The notes under the pieces were generated by a model. The model searched no databases, was not told where the DNA came from, and saw nothing but the letters and a program-made list of their open reading frames with translations. Position numbers and translations under genes: made by a program. From JBEKVE01 sp049514335 (GTDB lineage Bacteria > Actinomycetota > Acidimicrobiia > Acidimicrobiales > UBA8190), in the NCBI GenBank assembly GCA_049514335.1, contig JBEKVE010000121.1, positions 1 through 9,014 of the forward strand: 9,014 bases of DNA. Direction: 5' to 3'. The stretch's first letter is position 1. The number at the start of each line of letters is the position of its first letter. Shown here piece by piece: positions 6,405 through 9,014 of the stretch.

Positions 6405-8188
6405 TGGCGCGCGACCGGGACAGGCCCCTCGGGGTCGACATCAGGGGCAACGAGCGGGCCATGCAGTTCACCCGGCCGTATCGCCGGGTGGGCGAGCTCA
6501 ACCAGGTGGAGCGGTGGAAGCTCGAGCGCCATCCCCTGGACGTGGCCGACGCCGTCATCTCCCGCTACGCCAAGGAAGGCCCCGGCGCCATCGCGGCGGT
6601 GCCGGGAGAGGTGGAGCGCCTCAAGTGGGTTGGCCTCTACCCCCAGCGCCAGGGCGGCGACGCCTTCATGCTGCGCATCAAGATCCCGGGCGGGGTGCTC
6701 ACCGCCGACCAGGCGCGCGAGATCGGGGTGGTGGCCGACGCCTTCGGTGAGGGTCCCGACGACAGCGCTGTGTTCGGGAACCGCTACGCCGATCTCACCA
6801 CCCGCCAGGACATCCAGATCCATTGGATCCGCATCGGCGACGTGCCCCGTATCTGGGAGCGCTTCGCCGACGTCGGGCTCACCACGGTCCAGGCGTGCGG
6901 CGACTCGGCCCGCAACGTCTTGTGCTGCCCGGTGTCGGGGGTGGACGCCCACGAGGTGCTCGACGCCCTGCCCGTGGCCCGCGCCATCTCGGAGTTCTTC
7001 ACCGGCAACCGCGAGTACGCCAACCTGCCGCGCAAGTTCAAGATGAGCGTGACGGGCTGCCTCGAGGATTGCGCCCAGGCCGAGATCAACGACATCGGCA
7101 TGTGGCCGGCGCGGTCGGCGGACGGCGCCCTCGGGTTCAACGTGCTCGTGGGCGGGGGGCTCTCCGACGGGGAGCGCATGGCGTCGGACATCGACGTGTT
7201 CGTGCTCCCCGAGCAGGCGACCGAGATCGCCCGCGCCGTCGCCCAGCTCTTCGGTGAGCTCGGCAACCGCGAGAACCGGGGCCTGGCCCGCATGCGCTAT
7301 CTGGTCCAGGAGCTCGGCGCCGAGCAGTTCCGCGCCGAGCTGGCGGCGCGCACCCGTCTCGAGCTGCACCCGGCGGGGGAGGAGCTCACCACCCGCTACC
7401 GGGGCGATCACGTGGGGGTCCACCCCCAGCGCCAGCCCGGCCTCAGCTACGTGGGGTGCTCGGTGCCGGTGGGCCGCATGTCGGGCATCGAGCTGGTGGA
7501 GGCGGCCCGCCTGGCCCGCACCTACGGGGACGGCACGCTGCGGCTCGGGACCGACCAGAACTTCGTGCTCACCGGCGTGCCCGACGACCGCCTCGAGGCC
7601 CTGTTGGCCGAGGAGCTGCTGGCCAAGTACTCACCGTTCCCGGGGCCCTTCGAGCGGGGCGTGGTGGCCTGCACGGGCAGCGAGTTCTGCCGCTTCGCCG
7701 TCGTGGAGACCAAGGAGCGCGCCGTGACCTGGGCGCGCTGGCTCGACGGCCAGCTGGCCGGGGAGCTGGCGCCGTCTGCCGCCACGGGCGCGACGAAGAC
7801 GGCGGTGGCGTCGCCCACCACGCGGCGCCCCGATGCGGGGATCATCCGCATGCACTTCTCGGGGTGCCCGGCGTCGTGTGCCCAGCCCCAGATCGCCGAC
7901 ATCGGGTTCCGGGGCGACACCGCCCACGTGGGCGAGCGCATCGAGGAGGCCGTCGACATCGGCATGGGCGGTTCCCTCGGCCCCGACGCCGCATTCATCG
8001 ACTGGATCGACAACGCCCGCCCGGTGGACGACGTGCCCGAAGCGCTGCTGCGCGTGGTGCGCCGCTACCACGGTGAGCGGCGTGCCGACGAGCCCTTCTA
8101 CAACTGGGCCCGGCGGGTGCCCAACGAAGAGCTGGCGGCCACCTTGGCCGGTCTCGAGACCATCGACGCGCGATCGGGGACACCATGA
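6404..8188 (+). CDS. sirA: Siroheme [4Fe-4S] sulfite (or nitrite) reductase, SirA/NirA type
   Basis: This 594-residue siroheme enzyme is predicted to reduce sulfite to sulfide with six electrons. It has the pseudo-symmetric two-half layout of the family: a first ferredoxin-like half domain (about 70-135), a first NIR_SIR domain, then a second pair from about 333. Cluster/siroheme ligands in the second half are ACTGSEFC (Cys423, Cys429) and SGCPASCAQ (Cys488, Cys492). Tyr79 (GLYPQR) and Cys165 (ACGD) align with Tyr69 and Cys161 of M. tuberculosis SirA, which are covalently linked. The first half also keeps a CxxxC (Cys219, Cys223) that I recall as lost in that SirA. The ATG at 6404 shares a base with the cysH stop; its own ribosome site is weak. 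Motifs alone also allow a nitrite reductase. The flanking cysH, cysDN and met8 genes favour sulfite. No electron-donor domain is fused. Confidence 0.9.
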   Translation: MARDRDRPLGVDIRGNERAMQFTRPYRRVGELNQVERWKLERHPLDVADAVISRYAKEGPGAIAAVPGEVERLKWVGLYPQRQGGDAFMLRIKIPGGVLTADQAREIGVVADAFGEGPDDSAVFGNRYADLTTRQDIQIHWIRIGDVPRIWERFADVGLTTVQACGDSARNVLCCPVSGVDAHEVLDALPVARAISEFFTGNREYANLPRKFKMSVTGCLEDCAQAEINDIGMWPARSADGALGFNVLVGGGLSDGERMASDIDVFVLPEQATEIARAVAQLFGELGNRENRGLARMRYLVQELGAEQFRAELAARTRLELHPAGEELTTRYRGDHVGVHPQRQPGLSYVGCSVPVGRMSGIELVEAARLARTYGDGTLRLGTDQNFVLTGVPDDRLEALLAEELLAKYSPFPGPFERGVVACTGSEFCRFAVVETKERAVTWARWLDGQLAGELAPSAATGATKTAVASPTTRRPDAGIIRMHFSGCPASCAQPQIADIGFRGDTAHVGERIEEAVDIGMGGSLGPDAAFIDWIDNARPVDDVPEALLRVVRRYHGERRADEPFYNWARRVPNEELAATLAGLETIDARSGTP

Positions 8189-9014
8189 AGGGCTTTGCCA
8201 TTCGTGACGAGATGAACGGTGTCGTCGAGCCTCCCGGCAAGACGTGGTTCTGGGAGCTCGAGGCGGGTGTGATCTTCGCCGACCGGTGCATCCAGTGCGG
8301 GACGTGCGTCGCCGTGTGCCCGTCGAACTCCATCGGCGTGGGGGCCGACACCGGGCTCCCCGAGCTCGTCAAGATGTGCACGGGGTGCTCGCTGTGCTGG
8401 GACTTCTGCCCCCGCGGCGGGCTTCGCTACGAGGCCCTGTGGCCGCCCTCGACGCCGAGCGCCGTCGCCGGCGAGGCACCGCTGGTGGTGAAGTCCGATG
8501 CGGCCGACACCTACTGGAAGCTCACCGGTGGCCCCCCCGGTGACGGTCTGGGTGTGGTGCAGGGGTCCTACGCGGTGCGAGCCGGCGTCCCCGCCGACGA
8601 GGTCCAGGACGGTGGGGTGGTCACCGCCATGCTGCTCGCCCTGCTGGCCGGGGGCGACATCGACGGCGCCCTCGTGTCGCGCCCCAGTGACGATCCCGAC
8701 GAGCCCTGGAAGGGCGTGGCCACCGTGGCCACCACGGCCAAGGAGATCGTGGCCGCGGCGGGCAGCTTCTACAACCAGACCATGGCCCTGGCCGAGCTCG
8801 ACCTGAGCCGCTACGACCTGCCACCCCGGCCGCGCCTGGCGGTGGTGGGCACGCCGTGCGAGATCCAGGGCATCCGGGCCATGCAGGCCAGACGGTGGCC
8901 GACCGGCGCGCACCGCATCGATGCCGTCACGCTCACCATCGCCCTTCTGTGCACGAAGAGCTTCGACTACGAGTCGCTCATGCTCCGGGAGCTGCGCGAC
9001 AAGCGCGGCCTCGA
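8185..9014 (+). CDS. F420 hydrogenase/dehydrogenase beta-subunit (FrhB) family protein with two [4Fe-4S] motifs, 3' end outside window
   Basis: The first 276 codons of this gene are present, with no stop before the window edge. Residues 35-45 carry CIQCGTCVAVC and residues 65-75 CTGCSLCWDFC, two complete CxxCxxCxxxC ferredoxin motifs. The FrhB/FdhB-type region follows: GGVVTAMLLALL, FYNQTMALAEL, VVGTPCEIQGIRAMQ (Cys225) and LLCTKSFDY (Cys256). Family members use FAD, and often coenzyme F420, to move electrons to or from iron-sulfur clusters. Here the ATG overlaps the sir stop as ATGA (8185-8188), so the protein is probably made with Sir and is a likely electron donor to it. The same order, two clusters then FrhB, occurs at the N-terminus of archaeal F420-dependent sulfite reductase. 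F420 use is inference; ferredoxin-dependent relatives exist, such as chlorophyll-metabolism reductases. It is cytoplasmic, with no signal peptide or membrane segment. Confidence 0.88.
   Translation, partial: MKGFAIRDEMNGVVEPPGKTWFWELEAGVIFADRCIQCGTCVAVCPSNSIGVGADTGLPELVKMCTGCSLCWDFCPRGGLRYEALWPPSTPSAVAGEAPLVVKSDAADTYWKLTGGPPGDGLGVVQGSYAVRAGVPADEVQDGGVVTAMLLALLAGGDIDGALVSRPSDDPDEPWKGVATVATTAKEIVAAAGSFYNQTMALAELDLSRYDLPPRPRLAVVGTPCEIQGIRAMQARRWPTGAHRIDAVTLTIALLCTKSFDYESLMLRELRDKRGL

Noticed and set aside
6293..7423. Long minus-strand open frame (376 codons) opposite sir
   Set aside because: The opposite strand encodes the well-supported siroheme reductase, and this frame has no recognisable motif.
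6404..8188. Dedicated assimilatory nitrite reductase (NirA) call
   Set aside because: The C-x5-C and CxxxC motifs fit both nitrite and sulfite enzymes. The cys and siroheme neighbours and the absence of nitrate genes favour sulfite, so nitrite is kept only as an alternative.
8098..8913. Minus-strand open frame (271 codons) opposite the FrhB-like gene
   Set aside because: The plus strand has two exact ferredoxin motifs and FrhB landmarks, while this frame has none.

Overview
The window is very GC-rich (estimated by eye near 70%), densely packed with short intergenic gaps, and codes almost entirely with G/C-ending codons. This suggests a high-GC actinobacterium. The aldehyde dehydrogenase resembles mycobacterial GabD1, the sulfite reductase resembles mycobacterial SirA, and an F420-type flavoprotein gene is present. 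All three fit Actinobacteria, perhaps a less-studied class such as Acidimicrobiia, but the taxonomic placement is inference.

Layout. Positions 1-259 hold the 3' end of an acyl-CoA synthetase (ANL family), followed by a GC hairpin. Positions 362-1726 encode a succinate-semialdehyde dehydrogenase (gabD1-like). A 4 x 17 bp tandem repeat (1741-1808) lies between it and a convergent MarR-family regulator (1797-2366, minus). The last repeat unit contains the end of the marR gene. A 16-bp palindrome just upstream of marR is a likely operator. On the minus strand, reading 5519 down to 2518, is cysD-cysN-met8: the two ATP-sulfurylase subunits and precorrin-2 dehydrogenase/ferrochelatase for siroheme. 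Divergently, on the plus strand from 5730, is cysH-sir-frhB-like: APS/PAPS reductase, siroheme sulfite (or nitrite) reductase, and a flavin/F420-type oxidoreductase with two [4Fe-4S] motifs, which runs off the window. The 210-bp region between the two arms holds the only AT-rich patch, with promoter-like elements, and a GC-rich 15-bp duplication before the cysH ribosome binding site.

How it works together. The divergent locus covers the route sulfate -> APS (CysDN) -> sulfite (CysH) -> sulfide (Sir), and adds the enzyme that completes the siroheme cofactor for Sir (Met8). The most interesting points are two. First, sir and an FrhB-family gene are translationally coupled (ATGA overlap). This suggests a two-gene electron-transfer sulfite reductase fed by F420H2 (or ferredoxin), analogous to the fused archaeal F420-dependent sulfite reductase Fsr but built on an assimilatory-type SirA/NirA enzyme. 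Second, CysH has threonine where the fourth cysteine of the APS-reductase [4Fe-4S] cluster is expected, although the other three cysteines and the catalytic C-terminal cysteine are present.

No rRNA, tRNA, CRISPR array, transposase or phage gene was seen. No gene-free stretch exceeds 300 bases.
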